Positions 1 to 8,501 are shown, counted from the stretch's first letter. The stretch: 64,000 nucleotides of DNA from Stenotrophomonas sp046736075 (GCF_046736075.1 NZ_CP177163.1:2604001-2668000), one strand, 5' to 3'. Made by a program: numbers and translations. The notes: a model not told the origin generated them from the letters alone.

Positions 1-1092
1 ACACTCAACGCCGCCCGCACGCTCAACGGCTTTTCGCTGCCGATGGCACACCTGCTGGGCGAGCGCCTGCAGGCCTGGGCCGACGACGACGGCATCGCAC
101 TGGTGGTGCTGCAGGGCGCGGGCGAGAAGGCCTTCTGCGCCGGCGGCGACCTGCACAGCCTGTACCGCAGCATGGCGGAGTACCGCCAGGCGGGCCGCAG
201 CGACATCCGCGACAACGCGTATGCCGCTGAATTCTTCGACGTCGAGTACCGCGTTGACTACGCCATCCACACCTTCCCCAAGCCGATCCTGTGCTGGGGC
301 CACGGCATCGTCATGGGCGGTGGCATCGGCCTGATGTCCGGCGCCAGCCATCGCGTGGTCAGCGAGCGCTCGAAACTGGCGTTCCCGGAAATCACCGTCG
401 GCCTGTTCCCCGACGTGGGCGGCAGCTGGCTGCTGCCGCGCGTGCCGGGCAAGGGCGGTCTGTTCCTCGCCCTCACCGGCGCGCCGCTCAATGCCGGCGA
501 TGCCATCTACGCTGGCCTGGCCGACATCCACGTGCCGGAAGCACAGCGCGAGGCGGTATTTGCCGCGCTGGCCGACGTGCACTGGAGCGAGGATGCCAAG
601 CGCAACCACGAGCAGCTCGGCGCCCTGTTGCAGCAGCACGCCAGCGACGCGGCCACCGGCCCGCTGCTGCGCCATGCCGCCACCCTGGATGCGCTGTGCG
701 CGGGTGACGACTTGGCCACCATCGTCGATGCGATCATCGCGCTGGAAACCGACGATCCCTGGCTGCAGACCGCCCAGGCCACGCTCGCCGCCGGTGCGCC
801 CGGTTCGGCGCGGTTGGCCTTCGAGCTGCAGCGCCGCACTGCCGGTGCGTCGCTGGCCGATGTCTACCGTCTGGAGTACATCGCCGCGCTGCACAGCGCC
901 GCCCACGGCGACTTCGCCGAAGGCATCCGCGCGCTGCTGATCGACAAGGACCGCAACCCGCATTGGCAGCCGGCCACACTGGCCGACGCCACGGCGGCGT
1001 GGGCCCATACCTTCTTCGTTTCGCCCTGGTCCGACGCCACGCATCCGCTGGCCGACCTCGGTGCCACCGTCCCTGAAAGGAGCCTCGCATGA
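1..1092 (+). CDS. 3-hydroxyisobutyryl-CoA hydrolase (ECH family), 5' end outside the window
   Basis: The reading frame is open from the first base, and 363 residues are visible before the stop. It belongs to the crotonase superfamily, in the subgroup that hydrolyses 3-hydroxyisobutyryl-CoA in valine breakdown. Visible signatures are the oxyanion-hole segment AFCAGGDLHSLY, the second glycine stretch GIVMGGGIGLM and the subgroup hallmark FPEITVGLFPDVGGSWLLP. The stop overlaps the mmsB start in an ATGA tetranucleotide, so the two genes are translationally coupled and catalyse consecutive steps. A plain enoyl-CoA hydratase is the alternative, but the length and the FPDVGGS motif favour the hydrolase. 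Confidence 0.88.
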   Translation, partial: TLNAARTLNGFSLPMAHLLGERLQAWADDDGIALVVLQGAGEKAFCAGGDLHSLYRSMAEYRQAGRSDIRDNAYAAEFFDVEYRVDYAIHTFPKPILCWGHGIVMGGGIGLMSGASHRVVSERSKLAFPEITVGLFPDVGGSWLLPRVPGKGGLFLALTGAPLNAGDAIYAGLADIHVPEAQREAVFAALADVHWSEDAKRNHEQLGALLQQHASDAATGPLLRHAATLDALCAGDDLATIVDAIIALETDDPWLQTAQATLAAGAPGSARLAFELQRRTAGASLADVYRLEYIAALHSAAHGDFAEGIRALLIDKDRNPHWQPATLADATAAWAHTFFVSPWSDATHPLADLGATVPERSLA

Positions 1093-1979
1093 GCCGTATT
1101 GCATTCATTGGGCTGGGCAACATGGGTGGCCCGATGGCCGCCAACCTGGCCAAGGCCGGCCACGCCGTGCGCGTGTTCGACCTGGTGCCGGCCGCCGTGC
1201 AGGCCGCCGTCGATGCCGGCGCCACCGCCGCGCACTCCGCGCTGGACACCCTGACCGATGCCGAGATCGTGATCTCGATGCTGCCGGCAAGCCGCCACGT
1301 TGAAGGCGTGTACCTGGGCGACGAGGGCCTGCTGGCCGACATCCCCGGCGGCGCGCTGCTGATCGACTGCAGCACCATCGCGCCGGCCACCGCACGCAAG
1401 GTTGCCGAAGCGGCCGCTGCACGCGGCCTGCAGATGCTCGACGCACCGGTCTCCGGCGGCACCGCCGGCGCCCAGGCCGGCACCCTGACCTTCATCGTCG
1501 GTGGCGAAGCCGAGGCGCTCGAGCGCGCCCGCCCGATCCTGCAGGCAATGGGCAAGAACATCTTCCATGTGGGCGCCAGCGGCGCAGGCCAGGTCGCCAA
1601 GCTGTGCAACAACATGGCGCTGGGCGTGATCATGGCCGTCACCGGCGAATCCATCGCACTGGGCGTTGCCCACGGCCTGGACCCGAAGGTGCTCTCGCAG
1701 ATGATGGCGGTCAGCACCGGCCGGAGCTGGGCGACCGAAGTGTGCAACCCGTGGCCGGGCGTGCTGGAAAATGCGCCGGCCTCGCGTGGCTACAGCGGCG
1801 GCTTCGGCAGCGACCTGATGCTCAAGGACATGGGCCTGGCCGTGGAAGCGGCGATGAGCGTCGGCGCCTCCATTCCGCTCGGCGAGCTGGCCCGCAACCT
1901 GTACTCGATGAACCACCAGGCCGGCCGCGGCAAGCTGGACTTCTCCAGCGTCGTGCAGCTCATCGCAAACGAAAAGTAA
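1089..1979 (+). CDS. mmsB: 3-hydroxyisobutyrate dehydrogenase
   Basis: This 296-residue protein oxidises 3-hydroxyisobutyrate to methylmalonate semialdehyde with NAD+ in valine catabolism, in the cytoplasm. The N-terminal Rossmann motif GLGNMGGPMAANL lies at residues 8-20. The substrate-binding segment DAPVSGGTAGA is near 118-128 and the catalytic lysine is K171 in GAGQVAKLCNN. The length is normal for the family. It starts inside the stop codon of the preceding acyl-CoA hydrolase (4-bp overlap) and is followed by a strong terminator, so it is the last gene of its operon. Confidence 0.95.
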   Translation: MSRIAFIGLGNMGGPMAANLAKAGHAVRVFDLVPAAVQAAVDAGATAAHSALDTLTDAEIVISMLPASRHVEGVYLGDEGLLADIPGGALLIDCSTIAPATARKVAEAAAARGLQMLDAPVSGGTAGAQAGTLTFIVGGEAEALERARPILQAMGKNIFHVGASGAGQVAKLCNNMALGVIMAVTGESIALGVAHGLDPKVLSQMMAVSTGRSWATEVCNPWPGVLENAPASRGYSGGFGSDLMLKDMGLAVEAAMSVGASIPLGELARNLYSMNHQAGRGKLDFSSVVQLIANEK

Positions 1980-2004
1980 CAGCAGTGGACATGCACGGCC
2001 CCAG

Positions 2005-2027
2005 GTAGTGCCGGCCGCTGGCCGGCA
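2005..2027 (+). repeat. SMAG-type REP palindrome
   Basis: A 23-bp unit begins with GTAG, followed by near-perfect complementary arms (TGCCGGCC / GGCCGGCA) around a short loop. It matches the architecture of S. maltophilia SMAG elements and lies just behind mmsB. Confidence 0.75.
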
Positions 2028-2050
2028 ACAGCACGACCACAATCAAACGC

Positions 2051-2074
2051 ATCCCCAGGCATCACCCTGGGGAT
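2051..2074 (+). other. perfect 9-bp stem-loop between mmsB and ohr
   Basis: ATCCCCAGG (2051-2059) pairs perfectly with CCTGGGGAT (2066-2074) across a 6-nt loop. It has no T-run of its own and sits between the SMAG unit and the main terminator. It may help to stop or stabilise the mmsB mRNA. Confidence 0.5.
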
Positions 2075-2089
2075 CCACCGCGGTGGGAT

Positions 2090-2133
2090 GGGCGGTTGCC
2101 AGGCGATCGAGCCAGGCAGCCGCCCATTTTTTT
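2090..2133 (+). terminator. rho-independent terminator after mmsB
   Basis: A 15-bp stem (arms 2090-2104 and 2111-2125, one mismatch and one G-U pair) with loop GATCGA is followed by an A and seven Ts (2127-2133). It faces the plus strand and would end the valine-catabolic transcript. Confidence 0.85.
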
Positions 2134-2144
2134 GCCGCTGCAGT

Positions 2145-2169
2145 GGGTGCCAACCGTGGGTCGGCACCC
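2145..2169. repeat. SMAG-like REP palindrome downstream of ohr
   Basis: GGGTGCC (2145-2151) and GGCACCC (2163-2169) flank a complementary core, giving an imperfect 25-bp palindrome close to the ohr stop. It is probably a diverged REP unit and could protect the ohr mRNA 3' end. Confidence 0.55.
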
Positions 2170-2175
2170 CTCTGC

Positions 2176-2601
2176 TCAGGCAACCGTCAGCGTCACATCG
2201 ATGTTGCCGCGGGTGGCATTGGAGTACGGGCACACGATGTGCGCCTTCTGCACCAGTTCCTCCACCTGCTCGCGCGGCAGGCCCGGCACCGAGATCTCCA
2301 GCGCGACTTCGATACCGAAGCCGGTCGGAATCTGGCCGATGCCGACCTTGCCGGTGATGGCGGTCTCTGCCGGCAGCGCAACCTTGGCCTGGCCGGCCAC
2401 GTACTTCAGCGCACCCAGGAAGCAGGCCGAGTAGCCGGCGGCGAACAGCTGTTCCGGGTTGGTGCCCGGGCCGCCCGCGCCGCCCAGCTCGCGCGGGGTG
2501 GAAAGCTGCACGTCCAGCACGTTGTCGGACGAGGTGGCGTGGCCTTCGCGGCCGCCGGTGGCGGTGGCGGTGGCGGTGTACAGAACGGTTTCGATGGACA
2601 T
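2176..2601 (-). CDS. ohr: organic hydroperoxide resistance protein (Ohr/OsmC family)
   Basis: This 141-residue cytoplasmic thiol peroxidase reduces organic hydroperoxides with lipoyl or dihydrolipoamide electrons. The two redox cysteines expected for Ohr are present, C60 in GYSACFLGAL and C124 in HIVCPYSNATRGN, as is the conserved arginine in GGREGH (R18). The ATG at 2599-2601 is preceded by AGGAG at good spacing. Ohr is normally controlled by the MarR-type sensor OhrR encoded beside it. No ohrR is visible here; the divergent neighbour is an AraC-family gene. Confidence 0.95.
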   Translation of the reverse strand: MSIETVLYTATATATGGREGHATSSDNVLDVQLSTPRELGGAGGPGTNPEQLFAAGYSACFLGALKYVAGQAKVALPAETAITGKVGIGQIPTGFGIEVALEISVPGLPREQVEELVQKAHIVCPYSNATRGNIDVTLTVA

Positions 2602-2683
2602 GGGAATCTCCTGTGGCGTGAAAGGATGGTGCGGGTAGGTGAGACGTACTGTGCGCCACCGGGCTGTACGTGTGGCAACATTT

Positions 2684-2711
2684 AGTCCAGCAAACTTGAT
2701 CTGGAGTCCAG
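2684..2711 (+). promoter_or_regulatory. candidate AraC-type half-sites upstream of the AraC gene
   Basis: AGTCCAG occurs twice, at 2684-2690 and 2705-2711, 21 bp apart start to start (two helical turns) and in the same orientation. The second copy abuts the start codon of the AraC gene. Direct repeats at this spacing are typical of AraC-family operators, so autoregulation is plausible. This is an inference from spacing alone. Confidence 0.4.
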
Positions 2712-2712
2712 A

Positions 2713-3552
2713 ATGGTCGATCGCCTGCAATCCCTGCTCGGCCGCTTCGCGGTCAGCGCCGAGGTCTTCCATGCCGGCCCGCTGTGCGGCATCAACCACC
2801 TGCCCGCCGACGGCGACCGCGGCCAGCTGCACCTCATCCGCAACGGGACGGTACGCGTGGAACATGACGATGGCAGCGTGCTGCAGATCGACCAGCCCAG
2901 CGTGCTGCTGTACCCGCGCCCGGTGGCGCACCGGTTCATCACCGACGCGCAGCATGGCGCCGAGTTCGCCTGTGCCCACCTGCAGTTCGAAGGCGCCGGC
3001 AACAACCCGGTCGCCGCGGCGCTGCCGCCGGTGATCTGCCTGCCGCTGGACGCGCTGTACGGTGGCCATCCGGTGCTGTCGCTGCTGTTCGAGGAAGCCT
3101 TCGCCCAGCGCTGCGGCCGCCAGGCCCTGCTCGACCGCCTGTTCGACGTGGTGCTGATCCAGATCCTGCGCGCGCTGATGGAAAGCGGCCAGTTGCGCGT
3201 CGGCCTGCTGGCCGGCATGGCCCATCCGCGCCTGCGCCACGCGCTGGTCGCCATGCACGAGGCTCCCGCCGAAGAATGGACGCTGGAATCGCTGGCGCAG
3301 CGTGCCGGCATGTCGCGCAGCGCCTTCGCCGACAGCTTCCGCGACACCATCGGCAGCACGCCGGGGCAGTATCTGCAGGGCTGGCGCACGCGGCTGGTAC
3401 AGCAGGCGCTGCGCAGGGGGCAGCCGCTCAAACGCATCGCCATCGACGTCGGCTACGGCAGCGAAGCGGCGCTGTCGCGCGCGTTCAAGGCGCAGACCGG
3501 CCAGTCACCGCGGCAGTGGAAGCAGGCGGGCGTGGCAGCACGCGCGCCCTGA
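2713..3552 (+). CDS. AraC-family transcriptional regulator with cupin-like sensor domain
   Basis: This 279-residue protein has an N-terminal cupin-type ligand domain (about residues 1-180, with HLIRNGTVRVEHDDGS and YPRPVAHRF) and a C-terminal AraC double helix-turn-helix (about 190-275: LESLAQRAGMSRSAFADSF, then IAIDVGYGSEAALSRAFK). The architecture is the AraC/cupin_6 type. GGAG sits 8 nt before the ATG. It is divergent from ohr with about 110 bp between the starts, so it may control ohr, itself or both. The inducer cannot be read from the sequence. Confidence 0.9.
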   Translation: MVDRLQSLLGRFAVSAEVFHAGPLCGINHLPADGDRGQLHLIRNGTVRVEHDDGSVLQIDQPSVLLYPRPVAHRFITDAQHGAEFACAHLQFEGAGNNPVAAALPPVICLPLDALYGGHPVLSLLFEEAFAQRCGRQALLDRLFDVVLIQILRALMESGQLRVGLLAGMAHPRLRHALVAMHEAPAEEWTLESLAQRAGMSRSAFADSFRDTIGSTPGQYLQGWRTRLVQQALRRGQPLKRIAIDVGYGSEAALSRAFKAQTGQSPRQWKQAGVAARAP

Positions 3553-3557
3553 CCCCC

Positions 3558-4514
3558 TCAGATCGCCCACTCCCGATCCGTCGTGAACATGATCGTCAGC
3601 CAGCGGTCCGTCGATTCCTCGCCCAGCGCCTCGCCGATCTCATCGCGCAGACGGTCCCACTCCAGCAGCGCACGCGGCGGGTCGTCGGCGCGCACCACGA
3701 AGAACAGCTCGATCTGCTCGCCACGCCCGACCTTGGCAACGTAGCTGCGGTACTCGAGGAAGCCGTAACGGGCGACGATATCGCGTGCCACCGCGTCCAC
3801 ATGCGCCTGCAGGTCCACCGGGGTGATCAGCAGGATGTCCGACAGCGCCTGGCGCACCGTGCCCAGCGGCGCGGCCATCACGAACAGGCAGACCACCAGC
3901 AGGATCGCCGGATCGATGTAGGGCACCAGCCACGCCCACGGCGTGCCGCCCAGCGCGTAACCGCCGACGAACGCCACCAGGTATGCGCCGGACATGCTGG
4001 CGGCCACCACCCAGTTCTTGCCGTCCAGCGCGATGAACTCCGAACCGATAGTGCGGTTGGCGCGGCGCACGAACAGGGCCAGTGCGGTTTCGGCGATGAT
4101 CGACAGCACCGCGAACAGGATCGCCGGCCCCAACGCGATGTCGCGCCCGCCGGACAGCAGCGCGTCCACCGCGTTGACTGCCGCGTACAGCGCCGCCCCG
4201 ATCATCAGCGTGCCACTGACCCCGAGCACGATCGGCTCCAGGTGCCAGAAGCCCATCGTGAAACGCTGGTTGAGGCGCGACTGCAATGCATCCACCTGGG
4301 TCGACAGGCTGATCAGCCGTACCACCAGCAGCGACAGCCAGGTCATGACCACGTCGATCAACCCGTAGATGCCATCGAAGATGATCAGCGACGAGTTGGC
4401 GAGTAACCCGAACACCACCGCCGCGGCGGCCATCGCCAGCGATGCGGCGATGGACAGGCGCAGCACGCCTTGTTCGGTAGTCGGGTCGAAGCCGGGCAGG
4501 AGGGGGCTGCGCAT
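3558..4514 (-). CDS. cation diffusion facilitator family transporter
   Basis: This 318-residue inner-membrane protein has about six transmembrane segments and a C-terminal cytoplasmic domain, as in CDF divalent-metal exporters. The stretch FDGIYGLIDVVMTWLS corresponds to the TM2 metal-site region. In the TM5 region the usual HxxxD reads NWVVA (N167, A171), and in TM2 the usual histidine is Y50, so most of the standard tetrahedral site is missing. Either another metal or another ligand set is used. It converges on the AraC gene, with 5 bp between the stops. The start at 4514 gives the expected length; the next upstream ATG lies only a few codons away. Confidence 0.85.
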   Translation of the reverse strand: MRSPLLPGFDPTTEQGVLRLSIAASLAMAAAAVVFGLLANSSLIIFDGIYGLIDVVMTWLSLLVVRLISLSTQVDALQSRLNQRFTMGFWHLEPIVLGVSGTLMIGAALYAAVNAVDALLSGGRDIALGPAILFAVLSIIAETALALFVRRANRTIGSEFIALDGKNWVVAASMSGAYLVAFVGGYALGGTPWAWLVPYIDPAILLVVCLFVMAAPLGTVRQALSDILLITPVDLQAHVDAVARDIVARYGFLEYRSYVAKVGRGEQIELFFVVRADDPPRALLEWDRLRDEIGEALGEESTDRWLTIMFTTDREWAI

Positions 4515-4682
4515 CGCAGGCCTTGCAGAAAGACAGGGCGCAATTGTGCGCTGTTCCGATTGCAGCCGTGAATCGCGACGGGCCGCTGCCGCTGCGGCGT
4601 ACGGCGCGTGGGGCTGCCCTCGGGCAGCGTTCATGGCAAGCGGGTAAACTGTTGATTGCGCTGGCATTGCCAGCAGATCCCG

Positions 4683-5714
4683 ATGCCTGCCCGCCCCATG
4701 ACCCAGCCTGCCTCCGACGCCGCGGCGCGTTACACCGCCTCCCTGCGCTTGTCCGTCGCCCCGATGATGGACTGGACGGACCGTCATTGCCGGTATTTCC
4801 ACCGGTTGCTGGCCCCGGGCGCACGGCTGTACACCGAAATGGTGCACGCCAATGCGGTGATCCACGGCGACCGCGAACGCCTGCTGGGCTTCGATGGCAG
4901 CGAGCATCCGCTGGCCCTGCAGCTCGGCGGCAGCGATCCGGCCCTGCTCGCGCAGGCCGCGCGGATCGCGCAGGAGTGGGGCTATGACGAGGTCAACCTC
5001 AACTGTGGCTGCCCGTCCGACCGCGTCCAGGCGGGGCGCTTCGGCGCCTGCCTGATGCGCGAACCGACGCTGGTGGCCGAGTGCGTGGCGGCAATGGTCG
5101 CGGCGGTCGACATCCCGGTCACGGTGAAGTGCCGGCTTGGCGTGGATGAAGACAACGACTACGAAATCTTCCGTAACTTCGTCGATCAATCGGCCAACGC
5201 CGGCAGCGCGATGTTCATCGTGCATGCCCGCAACGCCTGGCTGAAGGGCCTGTCGCCGAAGGAAAACCGCGAAGTGCCGCCGCTGCGCTACGACTGGGCG
5301 CACCGCCTCAAGGCCGAGCGCCCGCAGTTGGCGATCGTGCTCAACGGCGGCCTGGCCACCGTCGAGGCGGCGCAGGCACAGCTGCCCGCGCTGGACGGGG
5401 TGATGCTGGGCCGGGCGGCCTACCACGACCCCTACGTGCTGCACCGGCTGGAGGCCGCGCAGACCGGCGCGCCGCTGCAGTCCCGCGAGGCCCTGCTGCG
5501 CGCCATGCGCCCCTACATCGAGGCGCAGCTGGCCGGCGGCCTGGCGCTCAAGCACATCACCCGCCACCTGCTGGGGCTGTTCCACGGCCAGCCGGGCGGC
5601 CGCGCGTTCCGCCAGATCCTCAGCGAGGGTGCCCATCGCGCAGGCGCGGACTGGGCCCTGATCGAGCAGGCCCTGGCCGTGACCCGGGCGCAGGCGGAAC
5701 GCGTCGCTGCGTGA
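4683..5714 (+). CDS. dusA: tRNA-dihydrouridine synthase A
   Basis: This 343-residue FMN enzyme reduces U20/U20a in the tRNA D-loop. Family hallmarks are SVAPMMDWTDRHCRYF at the N-terminus, NLNCGCPSDRVQAGRFGACL with the catalytic cysteine C110, VKCRLG, the DusA-specific IVHARNAWLKGLSPKENR, and NGGLAT plus GVMLGRAAY for FMN binding. Three starts are in frame: TTG 4656, ATG 4683 and ATG 4698. None has a strong Shine-Dalgarno site, and 4683 is a compromise. TAAACT, 15 bp ahead of the TTG, looks like a -10 box. Confidence 0.95.
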   Translation: MPARPMTQPASDAAARYTASLRLSVAPMMDWTDRHCRYFHRLLAPGARLYTEMVHANAVIHGDRERLLGFDGSEHPLALQLGGSDPALLAQAARIAQEWGYDEVNLNCGCPSDRVQAGRFGACLMREPTLVAECVAAMVAAVDIPVTVKCRLGVDEDNDYEIFRNFVDQSANAGSAMFIVHARNAWLKGLSPKENREVPPLRYDWAHRLKAERPQLAIVLNGGLATVEAAQAQLPALDGVMLGRAAYHDPYVLHRLEAAQTGAPLQSREALLRAMRPYIEAQLAGGLALKHITRHLLGLFHGQPGGRAFRQILSEGAHRAGADWALIEQALAVTRAQAERVAA

Positions 5715-5887
5715 GCTGCGCCGCAGTCCTGGCTTGACAAGGCGCACGCTTTGTCGCCAATGTTCACCTAGATGAACGAACTGGCCGTCGTGCCGGAAAA
5801 GTTCAGACCGGATTCACCGCGTAAAACCAAGAATTTGCAAAAGATTCGTAAATCGCCGACAAGGTGGCGGTTGCGGATTTACAACTT

Positions 5888-5916
5888 TTGAACGTTTTGC
5901 CGCCGTCCGCTAGGAT
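5888..5916 (+). promoter_or_regulatory. sigma-70-like promoter of the PepSY-phoPQ unit
   Basis: TTGAAC (5888-5893) and TAGGAT (5911-5916) are separated by 17 bp. Only seven bases lie between the -10 box and the ATG at 5924, so transcription would begin at or next to the A of the start codon. The mRNA would be leaderless or nearly so. No Shine-Dalgarno site is present, which agrees. Confidence 0.55.
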
Positions 5917-5923
5917 CAGACCG

Positions 5924-6295
5924 ATGTACTCCGTGACCCGCCATCGCCGTCTTGCCGTCCTCGCCCTGCTGGCGATGGGCGCTGCTGCCTCCACCGGCAC
6001 GGTCCTGGCGCAGGACATCCCGCCGCCGGAAGCCAGCCGTGGCGACATGGCACGGGCGGCCCGTGGCGGCGCGCAGGAGCGTTCGCTGTCCGATGCGGTG
6101 CGCCGCGTCCAGCGCACCACCGGGGGCCACATCCTCGGCGCCGAGCGCGTCCCGTTCGACGGGCGCGACATCAACCGGGTCAAGTACATGGACGACCGCG
6201 GGCGGGTCCGCTACATGGACGATCCGGCGCCGGCGCGTTCACAGCCCCGCACGCCGCGCTCGGATATGTCATCACTACGCGGCGATAACCCCTGA
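5924..6295 (+). CDS. exported PepSY-like protein upstream of phoPQ
   Basis: This 123-residue protein has an N-terminal signal peptide (RLAVLALLAMGAAAS, cleavage near VLAQD). The C-terminal part contains DGRDINRVKYMDDRGRVRYM, the pattern of the PepSY fragment found in small periplasmic proteins encoded next to two-component systems. The start at 5924 was chosen because it begins the signal peptide and follows a promoter at leaderless spacing. It lies 74 bp ahead of phoP in the same direction and may modulate the sensor kinase in the periplasm; this role is inferred from position. Confidence 0.75.
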   Translation: MYSVTRHRRLAVLALLAMGAAASTGTVLAQDIPPPEASRGDMARAARGGAQERSLSDAVRRVQRTTGGHILGAERVPFDGRDINRVKYMDDRGRVRYMDDPAPARSQPRTPRSDMSSLRGDNP

Positions 6296-6369
6296 ACAGG
6301 GATAGTTGTCCGCAGTCATCTGCATTACCCACTGGCCCCCGGCCATACCCAGGACACTAGGGAGAGTTC

Positions 6370-7053
6370 ATGCGTATCCTTCTGGTCGAAGACGAAGCCC
6401 CGCTGCGGGAAACCCTGGCAGCCCGGCTCAAGCGCGAAGGCTTTGCCGTCGATGCTGCGCAGGACGGTGAGGAAGGTCTGTACATGGGCCGCGAAGTGCC
6501 GTTCGATGTCGGCATCATCGATCTGGGCCTGCCCAAGATGTCGGGCATGGAACTGATCAAGGCGCTGCGCGACGAGGGCAAGAAATTCCCCGTGCTCATC
6601 CTGACCGCGCGCTCGAGCTGGCAGGACAAGGTCGAGGGCCTCAAGCAGGGCGCCGACGATTACCTCGTCAAGCCGTTCCATGTCGAAGAGCTGCTGGCCC
6701 GCGTCAACGCGCTGCTGCGCCGCGCTGCTGGCTGGAGCAAGCCCACGCTTGAATGCGGTCCGGTCGCGCTCGATCTGGCGGCGCAGACGGTCAGCGTCGG
6801 CGGCAGCAACGTGGACCTCACCAGCTACGAGTACAAGGTGCTCGAATACCTGATGATGCATGCCGGTGAACTGGTCTCCAAGGCCGACCTCACCGAGCAC
6901 ATCTACCAGCAGGATTTCGATCGCGACTCGAACGTGCTGGAAGTGTTCATCGGCCGCCTGCGCAAGAAGCTCGATGCCGACGGTGAGCTCAAGCCGATCG
7001 AAACCGTGCGTGGCCGCGGGTATCGTTTCGCGATTCCGCGCAACGAGGGCTGA
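6370..7053 (+). CDS. phoP: OmpR-family response regulator, PhoP-like
   Basis: This 227-residue regulator has an N-terminal receiver domain (acidic residues E7, D8; phosphorylation site D51 in IIDLGLPKMSG; T79; K101) and a C-terminal winged-helix DNA-binding domain (about 128-222, ending in VRGRGYRFA). It is followed 20 bp later by its kinase. In Xanthomonadaceae this pair responds to low divalent cations and cationic peptides and affects envelope modification and virulence. GGAGAG lies 5 bp before the ATG. Confidence 0.93.
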   Translation: MRILLVEDEAPLRETLAARLKREGFAVDAAQDGEEGLYMGREVPFDVGIIDLGLPKMSGMELIKALRDEGKKFPVLILTARSSWQDKVEGLKQGADDYLVKPFHVEELLARVNALLRRAAGWSKPTLECGPVALDLAAQTVSVGGSNVDLTSYEYKVLEYLMMHAGELVSKADLTEHIYQQDFDRDSNVLEVFIGRLRKKLDADGELKPIETVRGRGYRFAIPRNEG

Positions 7054-7073
7054 GTCGACACTCTGGCGATTGC

Positions 7074-8501
7074 ATGATGTCCGGCCGTCTGTGGTTCTTC
7101 AAACGCTGGCGGCCGCGCTCACTGCAGGCGCGCCAGATGCTGGCTGCGTCCGTGGGCCTGGTGGCCTTCCTGGCGACCGCCGGCTACTCGCTGGATGCGG
7201 CCTTCGCCGATACCGCGCGCGCCAACCTGCGCGAGCGGTTGAAGAACTACGCCACCGCCTACGCGGCCGGTATTGATTTCACCCGCGACCGCTCGCTGTA
7301 CATCCGCGAGCAGCCGCCGGATCCGCGCTTCGACGTGCCCGGCAGCGGCCTGTACCTGCAGGTGGTGATGCCCGACGGCAAAGGCAATTCGATGTCCGCC
7401 GAAGGGCCGATGCTGCCCACCGTGGGCGGTGGCCTGCTGGCACCGCGCCAGGAAGTGTTCGAAGGCCCGCTGCCGATGATCCAGATCGACGGCAGCGAAG
7501 GCTCGGTGTACCGCTATGGCATGGGCCTGGTCTGGGATGCCGACGCCGATCCGGCTACCGAATTCCCGTACACCATCTATGTGATGGAAGATTCGCGGGC
7601 GCTGGGCGCGCAGCTGCGCGTGTTCCGCGGGCGCGTGTGGTTCTACCTCGGCGGCGCGGGCCTGATCCTGCTGCTGCTGCAGACCGTGATTCTGCAATGG
7701 AGCCTGCGCCCGATGCGGCGCGTGATCACCGAGCTGACCAAGGTCCAGCGCGGCGAGACCGAGCGCATGAGCGAGCGCCACCCACGCGAGCTGGAACCGC
7801 TGACCGACAGCATCAACGCCTTCATCGAAAGCGAGCGCGAGAATCTCGAGCGCCAGCGCAACACCCTGGCCGACCTCGCGCACAGCCTGAAAACGCCGCT
7901 GGCGGTGCTGCGCACGCAGCTGGACAGCGGTGCCCAGGACCAGGACCTGCGCGAGGAGTTCGATGTCCAGCTGCGGCGCATGAACAACCTGGTGTCCTAT
8001 CAGCTGGCCCGCGCGGCCTCCTCGGGCCACAAGCTGTTCTCCGCCCCCCTGCCGATCGAATCCAACGCCGAGGAAATCGTGCGCGGGCTGGAGAAGGTCT
8101 ACGCGGCCAAGGGCGTGCTCTGCGAATTCGACATCGATGCCGCCGCGCGCTTCCACGGCGAACCCGGCGACCTGCAGGAACTGCTCGGCAACCTGCTGGA
8201 AAACGCGTTCAAGTGGGCCAAGCGCCGCGTGCTGCTCAGCGCCCATCCGCTGCCTGCGCCGGGGGCCCGTCGGGCCGGCCTGGTGCTGTCGGTGGATGAC
8301 GACGGCCCGGGCATCGCGCCCGAAGACATCGCCAAGGTGCTCCAGCGCGGTGTGCGTGGCGACGAGCGCGTGCAGGGCCACGGCATCGGTCTGTCGATCG
8401 TGCAGGACCTGATCAAGGACTATCGCGGCGAGCTGCAGGTCATCCGCTCGCCGGAACTGGGTGGCGCGCGGTTTGAAGTGAAGCTGCCGCCCGGCCCCTG
8501 A
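7074..8501 (+). CDS. phoQ: sensor histidine kinase, PhoQ-like
   Basis: This 475-residue inner-membrane kinase has TM1 near 22-42, a periplasmic sensor domain of about 140 residues, TM2 near 188-208, a HAMP segment, the H-box LADLAHSLKTPLAVL with phospho-accepting H270, and the ATPase motifs NLLENAFKW, DDDGPGI and GHGIGLSIV. The sensor region carries acidic patches (WDADADPATE), consistent with divalent-cation sensing. It is cotranscribed with phoP. Confidence 0.92.
   Translation: MMSGRLWFFKRWRPRSLQARQMLAASVGLVAFLATAGYSLDAAFADTARANLRERLKNYATAYAAGIDFTRDRSLYIREQPPDPRFDVPGSGLYLQVVMPDGKGNSMSAEGPMLPTVGGGLLAPRQEVFEGPLPMIQIDGSEGSVYRYGMGLVWDADADPATEFPYTIYVMEDSRALGAQLRVFRGRVWFYLGGAGLILLLLQTVILQWSLRPMRRVITELTKVQRGETERMSERHPRELEPLTDSINAFIESERENLERQRNTLADLAHSLKTPLAVLRTQLDSGAQDQDLREEFDVQLRRMNNLVSYQLARAASSGHKLFSAPLPIESNAEEIVRGLEKVYAAKGVLCEFDIDAAARFHGEPGDLQELLGNLLENAFKWAKRRVLLSAHPLPAPGARRAGLVLSVDDDGPGIAPEDIAKVLQRGVRGDERVQGHGIGLSIVQDLIKDYRGELQVIRSPELGGARFEVKLPPGP

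Noticed and set aside
5716..5760. Possible promoter TTGACA near 5735 behind dusA
   Set aside because: No matching -10 at 16-18 bp; the imperfect repeat around it fits a weak terminator equally well, so neither is claimed.
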